The notes under the pieces are model-generated. The model ran no database searches and was not told where the DNA came from. It saw only the letters and a list, made by a program, of their open reading frames with translations. The translations under genes and the position numbers were made by a program. Below are positions 63,122 to 64,000 of a stretch of 64,000 bases of DNA, piece by piece. The stretch is from Verrucomicrobiota bacterium (GTDB lineage Bacteria > Verrucomicrobiota > Verrucomicrobiia > Opitutales > Opitutaceae): NCBI GenBank assembly GCA_016235555.1, contig JACRKC010000010.1:1-64000 (forward strand). Direction: 5' to 3'. How positions within the stretch are numbered: position 1 is the stretch's first letter; each line of letters opens with the position of its first letter.

Positions 63122-64000
63122 ATGTCCATCCCGCGCGCTCTGGCCCAAACCGTCCTCTTCGCCACCCTCGCGTCCATCGCGTTCCCCCAAACCAAAGGCG
63201 CGCCTCCGGTCCCGCCGGACGTGACGGCGCAACGCGATCTCGTCTACGTCGAAAACGGCCATGCCCGCCAGAAGCTCGATCTTTACCTGCCGAAAAATCC
63301 GGCGACAAAACCACTGCCTGTAATCATCTGGGTCCACGGCGGCGGCTGGCAGGCGGGAAGCAAGGACAACGTGTTGCCGCTCCGTTTCGGTTTCGTTGGA
63401 CGAGGTTACGCCATCGCGAGCGTGGGCTACCGGTTGACGGATGCCGCGCCGTTTCCGGCCCAGATTCAGGACGTGAAGGCCGCCGTGCGCTGGCTGCGCG
63501 CCCACGCGAAGCAATACGGCCTCGATCAGGAGCGCTTCGCAGCGTGGGGCAGCTCGGCCGGCGGCCACCTGGTCGCCATGCTGGGCACCGCCGGCGACGT
63601 GAAGAGATTCGATGTCGGCGCGTATCTCGAACAGTCGAGCCGCGTGCAAGCCGTGGTCGATTTCTACGGCCCCAGCGATTTCGCCGCCTTTGTCGCGACC
63701 CCCGGCTATACGAGCCACGCCGCACCGATGTCCCCGGAATCGAAACTCATCGGCGGCACCGTCGCCGACCATCCGGACCAAGCCAGGGCCGCCAGTCCCG
63801 TGACCTACGCCACCAAGGACGACCCGCCGTTCCTCATCCTGCACGGCTCGGCCGATCCAACCGTGGCGCCCAATCAAAGTGAGCGCATGCACCAGGCCCT
63901 GCGCGCCGTCGGCGTCGAAAGCACGCTGCACCTCCTCCCCGGCGCGAAACACGGCGGACCGGAATTCAACACCCCCGAGGCGCTCGGCTGGGTCACGGCT
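63122..64000 (+). CDS. Secreted alpha/beta hydrolase (carboxylesterase-like), partial
   Basis: The frame opens at ATG 63122 and is still open at the window end, with 293 codons visible. A signal peptide (about 1-26) precedes an alpha/beta hydrolase of the BD-FAE/Abhydrolase_3 kind: oxyanion motif H-G-G-G-W near 72-76, nucleophile Ser145 in G-S-S-A-G-G, Asp245 in G-S-A-D-P-T-V and His277 in K-H-G-G. The full triad is present, so little is missing. Such enzymes cleave acetyl or feruloyl esters from plant glycans or act as general esterases. Confidence 0.9.
   Translation, partial: MSIPRALAQTVLFATLASIAFPQTKGAPPVPPDVTAQRDLVYVENGHARQKLDLYLPKNPATKPLPVIIWVHGGGWQAGSKDNVLPLRFGFVGRGYAIASVGYRLTDAAPFPAQIQDVKAAVRWLRAHAKQYGLDQERFAAWGSSAGGHLVAMLGTAGDVKRFDVGAYLEQSSRVQAVVDFYGPSDFAAFVATPGYTSHAAPMSPESKLIGGTVADHPDQARAASPVTYATKDDPPFLILHGSADPTVAPNQSERMHQALRAVGVESTLHLLPGAKHGGPEFNTPEALGWVTA

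Overview
The window reads as chromosome of a high-GC member of Verrucomicrobiota, most likely family Opitutaceae. This rests on the mix of gene families, not on a marker gene: an omega subunit of the short verrucomicrobial type, PEP-CTERM proteins with an exosortase, very large TonB-dependent receptors, LytTR/YehU-type sensing, FabV, and few clear Shine-Dalgarno sequences. No rRNA, tRNA, CRISPR array or prophage was seen.

Layout. 0.3-2.6 kb: ribosomal protein L35, a transglutaminase, a BON protein and RNA polymerase omega. 2.7-7.7 kb: a tightly packed operon-like run of a TPR membrane protein, an exosortase fused to EpsI, a 30-residue membrane peptide, an ECF sigma factor and its RskA-type anti-sigma factor. 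7.9-9.7 kb: fabV and dtd. 10.5-15.3 kb: a FecI-FecR-TonB receptor signalling set whose genes overlap by ATGA. 15.4-18.1 kb: YraN nuclease-like protein and a GAF-PilB/GspE ATPase. 18.2-27.8 kb: a surface-protein and sensing block on the minus strand, with a TPR membrane protein, two PEP-CTERM proteins, a FecR-domain protein, two LytTR response regulators and a propeller histidine kinase. 28.0-38.4 kb: an FGE-like protein, smc, a DUF4240 protein, a Phd/PIN toxin-antitoxin pair, an M20 hydrolase and a POT transporter. 38.8-45.3 kb: a beta-lactamase-fold hydrolase, two proteins of unknown function, an FAD oxidase and a phosphodiester glycosidase. 45.4-53.0 kb: a sugar-acid locus with a hydroxyacid dehydrogenase, an Ldh-type oxidoreductase, a TonB receptor and a KDG-kinase-like PfkB enzyme, interrupted by an ERCC4-type nuclease gene that sits between matching inverted repeats. 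53.4-64 kb: a type IIG restriction-modification enzyme, a GreB-like factor, a Ski2/DUF3516 helicase, a serpin and a truncated alpha/beta hydrolase.

Two themes join the genes. First, surface-protein sorting: the exosortase operon (2.7-7.7 kb) and the PEP-CTERM substrates (20.2-21.9 kb) each carry a TPR membrane protein. The substrate region also carries LytTR regulators. A pair of 14-bp direct repeats spaced exactly 21 bp apart lies upstream of one PEP-CTERM gene and of the neighbouring FecR-domain gene, and is a good candidate LytTR operator. Second, the window is unusually rich in short palindromic repeats: three 137-bp copies of one family, a 181-bp family nested in a 306-bp composite, a 66-bp perfect inverted repeat, and several singletons. 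Some have entered genes in frame (one in smc, two in the helicase), and one supplies a stop codon.

Limits: domain calls rest on motif recognition without database searches, many start codons are uncertain, and functions given for pathways are inferences.
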